64,000 bases of DNA from Datnioides undecimradiatus (GCA_008933995.1 WARS01000012.1:6324001-6388000), one strand, 5' to 3'. Shown: positions 11,064-27,479, counted from the stretch's first letter. The notes: a model not told the origin generated them from the letters alone. A program made the numbers and translations.

Positions 11064-14000
11064 TCATTTTCCCATAGCACTCAGGATGTTAGCCTGCAAA
11101 AACAAAATAATCAAACATTAGTACAGAGTAAAAATAAGATCATCCCTACAGATGCATAAGATAAGCCTTTGCTGATTATTGACAGGAATCAAGGAGAGAT
11201 GGAGAAAATTATCAAATATATAAACTGCATAATAAAAATAGCAATTAGCACAGGAACTAAAGAAAATTACAGTTTTGAGACAGCAGCACATTTAAGTCAG
11301 TTGCATTTACCAGAATATAAAATTGATTAAGAAATAACACATGGTTTTTGCATAATATTTAACTAACTTACCTTCATGAAGGAGGAAAATCTCTTTTCTG
11401 TCATACCCTCAACTTTTCCCAGATCTTCCAACTGCAAAACACCACATTAAACTTTAGTCTACGTGAAAATGGAAATCTACATCCACCTGACATCAGAAAA
11501 AACAGGTGGTGCTGAGGGGCAAGTTATAAAAAAAGTGTGAGTTTCTCTACCAACCTTTGTGAAGTGGCCGTGGATCTCCCTCCAACCTAGGATGAGCTTT
11601 GCCTTCTTGTCGCCGATCTGCTGCAGACCCTTCAGCTCTTTGAGGGAGCCGAAGTTAAGAACCTGCAGGATTTTCTGTCTGGATTGCTCCAGCACTGACG
11701 TGTCCAGCTGGGACTCCCAGCCATTCTCCATTATATTCTCTTTACCATCTGGAGGCTGAGAGATGAAAGATAAATACAATATAAAAACATAAATAAACAA
11801 TTATTGAAAACACACACTAAGTAAAAATCTATTTTTAACTGTCTGCATTTATTTGTCTATATTCGTCCAGAGAGGAGGCTGATTTTGACCTAATAAAACT
11901 GAGATCTTGCAGTGTCTGTCGAGTTAAAAAACAAATTGAGGCTAATGCACTACGTCAGCTTGTTTCTGATGCTTGCAATTCTGCAGATGTGTCAAGCTAA
12001 GCACAGCACAGTGGATGCTCGGATGCTGACCTCAAACTGGTCTGGAAGCTTCCTCTCTTTCTTCTTGATGCAGACGGACTGTTTCTTGACCACTGAAAGC
12101 TGCTGAAGAGGCTGGAGCTGTGAAACTGATTGGGAGGCAACCACATACAAATTCATTTAAGGCTACACAATCCTTGTGAAATATTGTGAGATGGAGGCGG
12201 CGTTAGTGCCATTTCAAAGCCCAGTGTGTGAGACAGGTGTTAGGTGAAGTTATCTGGCTCACTGTTCAAGCTGCTGAGGGGTGTAAAAATAATTCCTCCT
12301 CATCGTCATTTGATACATTCTCTGGCTCCTATATTGTAGACTAAGGTGTTGTATCACATTGCAGCTCATCAATATCTCCAGTGATTCAACATGACAGAAT
12401 TAGTGAGTAACATTAACAGAAGATTGCACAGTATTAAAAAACCCTTCAGAGATGTCTATAATCCCTTAATATGGAAGTTATTGGTCAATTTAAAGTACAT
12501 CTACTCCTATATCTTTAGTTCAAAGTGAAAAATAAAATAAACATTAATACGCTCATCTTGCTATGCTCACACTTCTAAACTCCTTTGTTGTTACTGACTG
12601 ACCTTGCAGAGGTTGGACCACAGCCTGCTGTTTATTGGGCCGTGCAGCAGCTGATGGTTTTCTGTGCAGAGGAGCTGTGTTGTTCTTAAAGTTAGGCTCC
12701 TGTTTGGCACCCGATGATTCTCCAGCCAGGCGGCTGAACAGCATGGCTTTGCTCTCAAACTCCTTCTGCTTCATCTTGAGCTCCTGCCCAAATGAGAAGA
12801 CTGATTAAGATCCACCAAGAGCTGATCAATAAGCATAAAAGATCCATCTGTTTCAGGGTCTGGCTAAATCACGTGCAGACAGAAGAGACAAAGGCTGGAC
12901 CAGGTACAAATGTGAATGATCAAAAACTATGGTTTGCAGGTTTGCTCACATTCTTCCAGTGGTGCTTAAACTTTTGATGGAGGTGTGTAGGTGTGTGCTC
13001 TCACCTGGATCTCCTTGCGAGACTCTGCCACATCTTTGAGCATACCGAGTCGACCTTTGTCCTGGCAGCTCATCATCAGTTTCTCCAGAGCTATTAGTCT
13101 GTCCATCACTGACGGTTCTGATGGGCTGAAAGAGACAAACACAAACAAATCAAGACAGAGAAAAAAAAAACAAAAACAGGTAGACAGCGAGAGGATGGCA
13201 ATATGGTCAGGAGCTTTTAAAAGGAATTGGGAGTCAAAAGGTTGTCACTAGCTGCCCAGATTCAAAACCAGACAGACAGACTTAAACAACTAATAACAGA
13301 TGGCAAGAAAACAGTGCTTGCATCTCTCTCAGAGATCCCAGTAGGCGAAGCAGCTGTAGCCAATGGGAGCACTGCAGAGAGAGATGCTTTCAGCACAGGC
13401 TATAAAATCTTGGCCCACACTGCTGTCAGGCTTTGGTTTAAGTTGCTGCTGTATGGATTGAATTTGATGTGGTAGCTTCAGGTCGATGCATATCAATTTT
13501 CGTCAGAGAGAAATCTCACAGCTCTGAGTCTGATTAGCCAGACAAACAGTAAGTCTGTCTGGGTGTGTGTGCGGTCTTTAACCTGTGAAAATGTGTCGAC
13601 GGGGAGGAACTGTCGTGTTCAGTTTTCCTCTCCTCTTTCTGCTTCTTCTTCTGTGGCTCGGTGCCAGAGCCCCGTGCCTCATGGTCTTCTCTGGGCCGCT
13701 TCACTGGAGATGAAGGCAGACGGGAAATTAACAGTTTAGTATTCTGTGCACTCGAGCAGCGCTGTTTGTGGGGTTCTCTAGAGTGTAAAGTAATTCAGAC
13801 GAAGATCACACAGCATCAGTCCAGGCTGCATTGCAGTGCCTGAATTAAAGCCAAGGGAAGAGCAGCATCAGGAATGTATTTAAGACAGAGCTTAAGGAAA
13901 TGTAATTCATCAAAAAAAGCAAACTTTTAACACTTAAAAAGAACATCTATCAAATCCAGAGATAGCTGCCTGTTTGTCATCCTCTGAGATGATACATGGA

Positions 14001-16773
14001 TGCCCCCTATTGGCCTTGGATCCTGTCAGTCTTCTCTTCTCTGCCTGTTTAGTTTCTCTCTGTACACCCAGCCATGTCCTCTGATTGAAAAGAAAAGGGT
14101 GCGTTCAAATTTCACTCACCTGGCAGCACGGGCACAGCCACAGTTTCACGGGTGAAGGGCTTGTTCACAATCAGCTTAGATTTGGCAGCAAAGTTGAGTG
14201 CACTGAAGGTATCAAAATAGTATTTGTACTCAGGAGCAATATTTGTGATCATGACAGAGTGTGCTGAGCCTCCCAGAGAGTCCTGTAGCAGCCGTGTAAG
14301 TTTACTGTCTCTGTATGGCACACGGATGGCAGTGCCGGAGTTAAGAGAGTCCACAACTTTGCTGAGAGTGAAAAGAGACAGGTTGATGGCACCACTTTCC
14401 TTCAGACGGATGCCCTGGTTGCCCGTGCGGCGGTTGTCCTCAGACCCAGCCAGGTCCACCAAGTAGAGCTTGCCTGTCTGTTGGTTGTGGGGTGGGGTGC
14501 GCCGAGTCCGCACAACCTGGAAAAAAATTTAAAATTTGAGAGAGGACAGTGACACAGAGGTCACACAGGACAGAAATATGGGGGGCAGAAAACAAGACAG
14601 AAATGAAGGTGAGACAGCAAAAAGGCTCATATTTATGATAAATGTGAGACATTATGTATTTAGAGATGTATTTACAGAAACAAAGAATGTTGAAAAGGAC
14701 AAAGTTAGTGAAAGGACAACAGAAACTTGTATGTTTCTCTCAGAATAGTCCCAGAAAGCCCACAGGTTGCTAGCGGGAGTGTTGCAAGAGAGAATTGATC
14801 TTAGCACCAGCTACCAAATTCTGGCCTACTGCTCAAAGGCCACAACCTGTTTAAGATGCTGTTGACTGTCCACTGGACACCCGTGCACAGACCAGTCCAA
14901 TGAACAAAAGAGCAGGTCAGCGAACAATGTACACTGATTATGTATCAAACCTTGATGAGGAGCACAGCATGGCTGCGACTGGAGCGCTGGTTTAGTTTGG
15001 TAGAAGCTGTAGTACGATTGAGGCTGGCGGGGACAAAGTGTTTGTCAAAATCAGAGAATGAGGAGATGGTTGTGTGAGTGAGGCCAGGAATTAGGATGTT
15101 CTTGTCCTTGTCCTCCCTGATTGGCAAATCCTGGGAGTTTGGTGATAGAAGATCGAGCACCTGAGGGAAGAAAAGAAGGAGGCATTGAACGATGGCACTG
15201 TTTTAAACATTTGAACTAAGGGTGGTTTGAAATAGCAAAGAAACCAACTATTGCATGATTAGGCAACCAACAATTACAGCAGCACACTTCTTAATATAAT
15301 GAATATTAAGGTTTTCAATATGAAGAGATGTTGAGGGACATAACGACAGGAATATCACAGTTATGAGACAGGTTAGCAGTCAGTCAAGGAGAGTCTATGT
15401 TTTTTTAGAACACAATGATATACTGAGCATGTAGTGAGGATATATGAGCAGTTAAACTGAGGTTTATATTATATTATATATAAAGGATAGGTTGAGTATG
15501 CCCATCTGTGTTCATTTTAAATATTTAAACAAGCAATCAGCAGAAAAACCCAGGTGCAAGTTAGATTTTATTTTTATTTTGCACACTGACACATGATGGC
15601 ATATTATTTTAATATCAGTGAGATTGATACAAGTAATGGACTCTAATAGACTTAGCTCTTCACTTTAGCACTACATTACACTATTTCAAGAATATATTAT
15701 GTGACAATATGCTGTGTATATAGCCAATCATTCATACCTTCTCATTGTAAATTTCCAGATAAGACATGCCAATGCTGTAGTCCCATCCTTCATCCTCATC
15801 TTTAGCTTTGACCAATTTGAAGACTTCACGAACAGCTCTGGGGATCACGCCCGGCTGCTCTGAACTTCCCAACATGGTGTGGGTCTTACCTGTGCCAAAG
15901 AGCATAAAGAGTCAACTTTACACAGCAATTTTTCATACATGCACCTTGAAAGTGAAACGACACCACAAATGGGAAACAGATTTTTTTAAAAAAACAGATA
16001 AAAACCATTAAAACAATAAAACTAATGCCAAGAAAACTATAATATAAAAAACGGGATTAAAACATAGGCTGTATCATTGCTTCAAATTTTAAGCCACATT
16101 ACAAATTAAGGTCATTAATTTCCATTTAAAATCACAGAAATTTGGTACGCAAATATCCAGAGGCAGAGGGTTCCACAGCAAACGCCTTGAAATATGCACA
16201 TAAGCAGACTTTAAGAGAAAAACTTCCTAATAAACAGTGAACAACGTTTTTGACCAAATGCCCAATTCCAAGCCCATTTCATTGATTACCATCCTAAATA
16301 TGCAAACTAGTTAACAAGTCACATGTTAACAAATACAATGTTGCCATTACATACCAGCTCCTGTTGGTCCGTAGGCAAAGACACTGGCATTCTGTCCATT
16401 CAGTATGTGTGGCAGGATGGGCTTCACTGATGAGAGGAAAACCTCTTGCTGGGTCGTCTGCTCACCATGAAAAGCATCAAAGCTGAAAACATCATCACTC
16501 TTTGAATTATTTATTGTTTACTGGACATATTGACAACACAATCATTTAGAAAGAAGAACGTCTGATACAACATGATGACACTTACTGGTATTTGACTGTC
16601 TCTGTGGCGTTTCTCCAGTTGACTATTTCCAGGTTCTGTGAGTCCAGGCCTCTCACACACGGTCCTTCGTCTTTCTCATCTGGTTTTCCCATATAGGGTC
16701 GCAGGCGAACAGCTACCCGGACCCTGGCCGTCTTCTTGTTTCCTCCATCAGGCAGTGCCACACGCTGAGCCAT
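11064..16773 (-). CDS. kif22: KIF22, kinesin-10 chromokinesin (Kid)
   Basis: KIF22 is a plus-end-directed kinesin that binds DNA and helps to push chromosome arms and compact chromosomes in mitosis. Twelve coding exons on the minus strand encode 627 residues: 16773-16586, 16482-16355, 15889-15738, 15160-14951, 14516-14120, 13703-13583, 13125-13005, 12783-12603, 12125-12031, 11755-11555, 11431-11372 and 11093-11064. The motor domain comes first, with P-loop GPTGAGKT at residues 101-108, switch I SSRSH at 216-220 and switch II DLAGSE at 247-252. A charged, Lys-rich linker follows. The carboxyl end holds the helix-hairpin-helix DNA-binding region (about 552-615, including [20 protein letters not shown]), as in the human protein of 665 residues. 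The start is the first ATG of the second exon, because an upstream ATG in exon 1 opens only an eight-residue frame. Exon 1 is noncoding and ends at the donor at 17099. Exon 9 of the coding series has two candidate acceptors eight bases apart, and only the upstream one keeps the frame. Confidence 0.96.
13311..13455. repeat. Intronic repeat copy A in kif22
   Basis: This intronic segment aligns by eye over about 145 bases with the segment at 14719-14868. Shared landmarks include TCTCTCAGA, CCCAG, GGGAG, GAGAGA, CTGGCC/TTGGCC and GTTTAAGTTGCTG against GTTTAAGATGCTG. The two copies are in the same orientation and clearly diverged. I do not recognise the family. Confidence 0.6.
14719..14868. repeat. 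Intronic repeat copy B in kif22
   Basis: This is the partner of the segment at 13311-13455, in a different kif22 intron (between the exons at 14516 and 14951). The order of landmarks is the same, with small insertions and deletions. Copies that diverged this far suggest an old repeat family more than a recent local duplication. Confidence 0.6.
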
Positions 16774-17134
16774 GACTGACCTCTTCACAACAAAGGCCTG
16801 AATACCAACATACAGTGAACATAACTTACGGTGCGAAAGATGGCAGTTGGATGATGCATCTGTTGACAGGCAGGTTTGGATTCAAATTAGGTCACGACTG
16901 CCCTTGAACAAAACGCTGTACTGTTACGCAAGATTTTCTCTACGGACTGTAGCTTTAATCAGCTAACAACATGCTAGCTAACCCCTAAAACACATCAACA
17001 TGCAAAGCAGTCGTGCTGGTACTTATCAGACAAGCTAAGCTAAAGTCACTTACTTCTTAATGATTACTATTTATGATTAATGTTTCGCTAGTTCTTACCT
17101 GTAGTATCTGCGGGTCTCTGAAATAAAACCTCTG

Positions 17135-17161
17135 TTATTCTCCAAGTTTTGCTTTTAGCAT
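17135..17161 (-). CDS. Short upstream ORF in kif22 exon 1
   Basis: The noncoding first exon of kif22 has an ATG at 17161 that opens an eight-codon frame (MLKAKLGE) ending in TAA. It lies upstream of the spliced main start codon and could damp translation. Whether it is in the transcript depends on the start site, which I place near 17190-17220 by inference. Confidence 0.4.
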   Translation of the reverse strand: MLKAKLGE

Positions 17162-17179
17162 CTTTCCTGACTCCGTTTT

Positions 17180-17640
17180 TTAACAATGGCGGTTGAGCCT
17201 CCGGAGCTTCTAACCGAACACTTTTCAAATGAGGAGCGCTGCAACCGGAAGTGGCCATTAACCAATCAGAGACACTGGCGCCTATTTGACGTCTATCTCC
17301 TTTAGTTATAACATATAATCTTGCATCGAATACAGTAGTTATCCTAATGCTGTATAAAGATATATATACATCTTTTTAAACATGAATAATTCACACGAAT
17401 ACTGAAGAAAAATATAATTCTTAAAATTTAGCCCGATATCTTTTCAGGCACGTATGCGATTGCGCTCTGCGCCGGAAGTGGCGTCCAAAGCAGATCTCCA
17501 CAGCGCACATCCTCATCTCCCATCTACTATTAGCTCTGTCCATGTACCATCCATGTGGTTTTGAATCAGTGGGAACGCGCAGTTTAGCAGAAGCAATCAG
17601 ATCGTCACGCAGTTCCTCAGGTCCAAAATGGCGCTATGTT
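17180..17640. promoter_or_regulatory. Divergent kif22/pagr1 promoter
   Basis: kif22 (minus) and pagr1 (plus) start head to head within roughly half a kilobase. The interval contains two CCGGAAGTG ETS/GABPA-type motifs (17245-17253 and 17472-17480) and a CCAAT box (17262-17266, plus-strand orientation). It also has a TTTGAA element on the kif22 strand (17229-17224) and two ATGGCG YY1-like motifs (17187-17192 and 17628-17633). There is no obvious TATA box. CCAAT boxes roughly 30-35 bases upstream of a TTTGAA (CHR) element are typical of G2/M genes bound by NF-Y and the DREAM/MMB complexes, which fits the mitotic role of KIF22. Factor binding is inferred from motifs only. Confidence 0.65.
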
Positions 17641-18098
17641 TACGTCTCTACATGATCGTTTATTATCCCTAGCGAGTCTCATGGAGAGCTTTGATGGTTT
17701 TATTCACAACATTTAGCTATAACACTAGTGATCCGTGATAAACTGGACACCCGGTAATGACAGTTTAAGGTATGTTATCCATTTGTCTTTTAATATGTAG
17801 AAATAGCTGACAAGTGCCACAATGTCAGGCCTGACGTTAGCTAGCTAACTTAGTTAAGTCAAATAGGGATAAGATCACGTTTAATAAGTGGTTTCATTGA
17901 TTGCTGATCATGCTGCGACGTTAATAGATATCGCTCTGCTTCCTGTTAGTGGTAAGATAGTGCTCTCGGCTATTTGTTTCAAAGATCCCTTAAGTTACCT
18001 CACTCAAGCACAGTAACATTGCCAAAATGTATTTTTCCCCACCCTGCTTCTGTTTAGCAGACCTGTGGCTAAAAAGTTCACCAGCAGCAGCAGGAAAG

Positions 18099-20013
18099 AT
18101 GCAGGCCGAGGCCACAGACTCTTCACTGAGAGAGGGTATAGAGGCTCTGGGTGTGAAGGACGCAGAAACACCTGCAGCAGTCACAGAGGAGGAGGGCAAC
18201 ACAGAGCAACAGGACACGGAGATGACCGCTGCTGCAGAGGAGGATACAGCCAGCAAGGATGAAAAGGGTAACTCCACTAAGAACCACAATGAAGCACATT
18301 TAGCATCTGAAAGTACACAGAGAAGTCTTTATTCGGAGTCTAAAAAGTGCACAATACACATGCATTGATTAATATGTAATGTGACAAAACCAGTATAAGT
18401 TAAGGGAATGAGCAGAGCAGGACTGTAGACTATGCGGTAGAACTGATGCATAAAACACGTTTAAGTAATAAAAATCTATGACAATATACAGTGTGTAGAA
18501 ATAAATGAGGTGTAAGTTCAGAGATATCTGTCATGCAAAACACAAACCATGTAGTAAATAACATACACTGTTAATAATTTCTACTGGAGGCACTTTAATC
18601 CATCAGTGTGACTCAGTTGGTGTTAAACTGTTTACATTTAAAGCAGCATTACTCAGTATGTGATACAGTCCTAATTTTCATGTTAGACCAAACAATACCA
18701 CATGTTTAGCCAACCTTTTTAAGCCTTCAATGAAGTCTCTTGTGTGTCATGTTAAAAACATTTACAGGACATGAATGTTTTTAAAAGATGTGTTATGTTC
18801 ATGGTTGGACTTCTGTTTTCCATCTCCAGTACATTGGACAAAGACTTTTACCCACTTCTTGATAAGTGATATATAGCTTGTATGCTGCTGACCCTGAGTA
18901 TGTATTTTATTTTGCACTAGATGATGAAATGACAATAAAGTAAAGTATCAAAGTAAAGATATACATTTTATTATATTTTATCTGTTGCTTTTATAAAAAG
19001 TAATCAACGATGTAATAGTGCTGTAATTCTGTATGATACATGATAAAATCTGTTCTTACCATGCGATTTTCCACCAGCACTCAAAAGCTTTTGTTAAAGT
19101 GACTTTCCACGCATTTGTGCTGTCTTCCTCAGATGGAGATGCAGATGCAGTGGAGGGAGAGGAGCACAAGGATGAAGCTCAGGCAGACATGGGGGTGGAT
19201 GGTGAAGAGGGAAAGGAGGCTGCTGTGGCTGATGAAGACTGGGAGATTCCATACAGCGACGAGGAAATGGAGGACCCTAAAAACTGGATGCCCCCTCCTG
19301 CTGAAATCAAAAGACTCTATGAGCTCCTCGCTAAAGGAGAGATGCTAGAATTAGACTTTGTGCCCCTTCCAAGGAGGCCCCCTACACCTGAACGTACCCC
19401 TTCGCCTGAAAGAGATGACGAGGAGGAGGCTGCGAAGGAGCGGGAGAGGGAGGAGAGAGAGCGCAAGTCAGCATTAATATTTCTTCTCATTTTATTTCTT
19501 TGGATTATGGTTTGTGTACAGCTGCTGCATATGAGAAGTTTCATTACTTTTTTTCAGGCCTCCAACTCCAACTGAGTTTGACTTTGATGAAGAGCAAATG
19601 CAATCCACCCCGAAAAACGCCTTCATCAACAGACGCCGAACACCAGGTGTGACAGAAAATAAACTTGATTTGAGCTTTAAAATTTGGACTCTTGAAGTGC
19701 ATTAATCATCTCATCAAAGCAGTAAAAGTGATGGTTTTTGAGAAAGCTGTTTCACATTTTCTTGTCTGTCCCTCCAGGATCTTCAGCCCGACCCTCTGTG
19801 AAACGGGAAGCTCGGCTGGACAAAGTACTCTCAGACATGAAGCGCCACCGCAAAATTGAGGAGCACATCATGCGTACAGGTCGAGATCTCTTCAAGAGCG
19901 ACAAGAAGCTGGAGGAGGCTCTGTCTCCAAACAGCCAGAAGGAGCGTGAGAAGGAGAGGGAACGAGACAGCAACCCTAACACCATCTTCTCCCCCAGACA
20001 GAGGAGATACTGA
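18099..20013 (+). CDS. pagr1: PAGR1 (PA1), PTIP-associated glutamate-rich protein
   Basis: PAGR1 is a nuclear subunit of the KMT2C/KMT2D histone H3K4 methyltransferase complex and binds PAXIP1 (PTIP). Four coding exons on the plus strand, 18099-18267, 19133-19466, 19558-19646 and 19778-20013, encode 275 residues. A noncoding first exon ends at the donor at 17769. The amino-terminal half is acidic. The conserved core begins near [11 protein letters not shown] and runs through [19 protein letters not shown] to PRRPPTPE. It is followed by [38 protein letters not shown] and the terminal SPRQRRY. Each block has a direct counterpart in the human protein of 254 residues. The chosen ATG is the first in frame after the exon 2 acceptor. 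The gene is divergent from kif22 and convergent with tlcd3b. Confidence 0.96.
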
Positions 20014-20138
20014 AGTATTAAGAGATGAGGACTTGTCAAGTGGCAAAAAGGCCAAGAGTTTTCCGAGGCTTTCTCAAAACTTGAATTTTTTAATGTAACG
20101 ACTTTTGTATGTTTTCTATGTGTGTTTTGTATATTGGC

Positions 20139-20144
20139 AATAAA
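20139..20144 (+). terminator. pagr1: Poly(A) signal of pagr1
   Basis: AATAAA lies about 125 bases after the pagr1 stop codon and is followed by a GT-containing stretch. It is the first canonical signal downstream of the stop. Confidence 0.75.
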
Positions 20145-20324
20145 CATTTTAACCCTGGAGAATGTTAACTGATCCGTGTGCAGTAAGGGTGGGTGATGTC
20201 TGAAGTCTGTCAGGGATGTATTTCTTGCTAAAGCAGTGAATCATTTATCAGCACATTTATCTTATCATATGAAAAACCCAATTCAATATAGCATAGTCCT
20301 GGCAATTAATGTACAAAGGCCTTT

Positions 20325-21030
20325 GCACCAATAGTGGAATATGACTTATATTTATTCAACTATACAAGTGCAAATTTGAGGTACTTGTATTTTGAGTATT
20401 TCCATTTTATGCAACTTTAGACTTCTCTGCTGTATCTGAGGGGTATATTGTAAGTTTCACCTCATTACTTTTACCTGAAAGCTTTTTTTTTAGATTCCAA
20501 TTTTCCATACCCTTTCTGTGCATAGAAAACTGTATTTCCAAATTTAGTGATATTGGTTTTTTGTAAACTGAAGCCATACGTGTTCCTTTATGGGAGGAGA
20601 AAGTTCTCCAACTTCCTCACATAAAAAGACCTTCTTGGATCAGCTGTTAAATTCATTGTCACAAAGATAGAAACAAGACTGTTACTATCTCAAGTAAGTT
20701 TTTAGAGATTTGCGGTATTCACAGGACAGCTGTTCTACAAACACATTATCCTAAAGAATATGATGCATTTCTGTATGCTGCACAACAGCATATAGAAGCT
20801 CATATAAACCCAAGTGTAAGCATGTATGGCAGTAAAATGCAACATATACATTAATGTAACATTTATGATCATCCATTAAAAACTATTTACACTGCTAAGT
20901 GAGGGACATTTTTACTGCAAAATAAGACCTTTTACTTCTGATGCCTTGAGCAATTAGCTAATACTTTGACATTAGTGAGGTTAAATGCAGGAAGTGTACT
21001 TGTAGTGGGGTATTTTCAAAGTGTGGTATT
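20325..21030. repeat. Diverged teleost repeat fragments between pagr1 and tlcd3b
   Basis: Phrases such as TTTGAGGTACTTGTATTTTGAGTATTTCCATTTTATGC, split here by divergence, and GTACTTGTAGTGGGGTATTTTCAAAGTGTGGTATTAGTACT near 20990-21040 match a repeat I know from percomorph introns. The two ends are about 600 bases apart, so the element is either one copy with an insertion or two fragments. There is no coding capacity. Confidence 0.5.
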
Positions 21031-21563
21031 AGTACTGCTAATTATCCCATTACTGGCTGGTACAACAGATATTAAAGCAATAACTATTAGACCACTAATC
21101 AAATGGTAAAATCTGACTGGACAACTTTATATTGTCTCACACACACACACAATGTCTTTACCAGTTTTCTGTCCCACCCCAGTGTGCAGGCAGCGTTTTT
21201 CTGCTGCATTTTCTACCATTTTTTAAATGTGTGGAATTAAAAGCCTTTTCATAATGTACTAACAGTAATCTCTAGGCAGAGGTCAGTCCACTGCATAAAA
21301 CGTGACAGCTGGTAGAGCATTAAAATCATTACACTCAGGGATTCTGGTGCCCTCTCCTGGTTCACTCTTACCTTGTGAGGAAGCAGTGACAACCTATTTA
21401 AAGCAAAGTTCATGATTTTAAATGGGAAATAAAAGACTGCAGACAGGCTCAGGACAGAGAAGTATATTTTAGCTAAGTTTGAGTAACAATACAGCCTGCA
21501 CATGAGGCTCAGAAGCATATAGTATAATATGTATGCATAAATATGCATTCAAAACCACAAACC

Positions 21564-21584
21564 AAATAAATAAATAAATAAATA
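21564..21584. repeat. (AAAT)n microsatellite
   Basis: About five tandem AAAT units lie in AT-rich sequence beyond the tlcd3b 3' end. Confidence 0.9.
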
Positions 21585-21770
21585 CTTACAAATAAATAAC
21601 GAGCATTTTGTGGAATATACAGTACATCCGTTGAAATGTTTTAGTATTGTCAAGAAGCAGTACCCTATGAATTCATGGAACAGGGGAATGGATATTCTGT
21701 GTTCAACATGCCCACAGTTGTCCAGATGTTTGGCACACGCTGCCCTGTCTTTATGATTTATGAGCTTTGT

Positions 21771-21776
21771 TTTATT
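21771..21776 (-). terminator. tlcd3b: Candidate poly(A) signal of tlcd3b
   Basis: AATAAA on the minus strand lies about 1.45 kb after the tlcd3b stop. I saw no canonical signal closer to the stop, so a 3' UTR of this length is inferred. Confidence 0.35.
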
Positions 21777-23225
21777 TTTTTTTCCTTTAGACCCATTTCC
21801 AGGACAGTGAAGCTGCTTTAAACAGAGACAAAATGATAAAACTAGTTTGTTCATAAAAGGTTCATGGAACCAGTGGCTGAAATTAATGGCTCAATTAATC
21901 GAGGCAAATTATACAATTTAAAAAGGTTTAAACAATTCATCGAGTATGGTTAAAAAAATAATCTAAATAAGTTGTAAATTTCCATGGACAAATGTGCTGC
22001 ACGTCAATCACAAAGGAATGATTCCCTACAAGATTAGTTTTCACCTTTGTTTCCCATCAAACAGTAGAAGTCCTCTAACAAAGCTGTAAATACTCAAATC
22101 TCGTGGATCCCTTTCTGAAATAGTCCAATCGTGGATATTTTGAGATTCACATCAGCACCAAACTTAAAAAAAAAAAAAACACACATGTAAAGTGACTGCT
22201 ACTGTGCATCACTTCACTGAATGCAAAAAACACTTTGTGATACCAGTAAGATGGAATGAAGTCATATCTACACTGAAACAAGAAGCGCTGCCGTAACATT
22301 TGGGGGTAGTTTGCGTACAATAAGCTGTAAAACTGTGAAATGATTTGTTTCAATGTTGAAATGCCATTGTTCAGAACTTAGATGCAGAAATGAGACAAAA
22401 CCTGAAAAAAGATGAAAAAAAACATTGACCTAATACTGACATGGAAATGAGGACAATTTTACATCGGCTATGTACACCCGTCACATTTATCTGTCTGAAG
22501 GAGCCTCTTCCTTCTTTTCTGAGGATAAAAATAAATTTAAACGTAAAGAAACCGCAAAGAATGAGGGGGAAACGGGATAAGGCAGCAGAATACAGTCTTA
22601 TGAGATTATCTCCCTTCTAAAGGTGAGTCAGTCTGCAGGTTGGTTACATTTTGTTAGAGTGACAGTGACTACATAGAGGATACAGATAATAAACACTAAC
22701 AAGTCAAAATACTGCTTAGCCGGGGTTTTTTTTCTTTTTTTGAAGGTCTTCTTCATTACTAAACTGAATCAGGCCTTCCATCTACAGCAAATGTACTAAC
22801 ATACAATATAATACATTCCTATTTTCCTGCTCTTCCTATACCGTGAGGCAGAGAGGACTGAATTTGATCTACATGAGGGAAAATAGCCACCTATGCTCGC
22901 TATACATCCAGGCAAATTCCTCTCAGGTCAGTGCATGTTCCCATCTCTCACAGTATCTGATGACATCTTTAAATACTGAGTGCGCTCACACTCTTCGTTC
23001 CTACAAACTGGGAAGCTGAAGTGCTTGAAGGCCAGCGACCAAACATTTAGCTGTTAGACTGCTGGACACAAACACTTCAGCACTATTTGAGGCTGTCACC
23101 TGTAGCTTTCTTCCTATTGCTACTTGTTTCAAGTCTCACTTTTCCCTCCTAAGCTGTCTGTCCATTACATACTCATTGGTACATTCGCCTTCCTTTCCCT
23201 CCCCACCCTCCCCCCACCACTCTTC

Positions 23226-26974
<3,749 letters not shown>

Positions 26975-27479
26975 GGTCCCTGGCGATCTGTCTGAGAGGC
27001 AAAAAGTTCAGTGGGCAATCTGGTCCTTGAGATCCGTTGCTCTTTCCCCTGTCTGAAAAACAGAAAACATCAATCGGTGAACAAACAGCTCATATTGATC
27101 TCTAGAGTGGCAACTCCCATGTGTATATATTTGGCTGCACTTACTAAGATAACGAACAAACCGCACTATCAAAGTCCAACATATGGGGCAATACAGTAAA
27201 CTAGCGTCACTGAAGGTCTTGCCATGTGTACATAAAGATGAAGAGCACTGAACAGAGGGGACATCTAAAACTGACCAGGCACAATGTGGAAAACAACCTT
27301 ATATTAATGGTGAACTAAGGGCAGTACATGGATTCAAAAGCAGGGAGACTATATAAATGCTGAGCGCAGTGGCGGGGGCAGAATATGAGACAGGAGGTCC
27401 TTTTGTGCGACATGCTGTCCTATCCATCTGATGACATTGTAAGCGTTATTCACTTTCCCATTTATTCCTGGGGGCGACC

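Noticed and set aside
18268..19132. AATAAA near 18935 as an alternative pagr1 end
   Set aside because: It lies inside the first coding intron. The reading frame stops shortly after the donor and the conserved core would be lost.
22470..22530. Possible mini-exon on the minus strand ending in EAPSDR and a stop after a CCTCAG acceptor
   Set aside because: The tlcd3b last exon already has its own stop and shows no donor before it, and no other minus-strand gene could be found to supply the upstream part.
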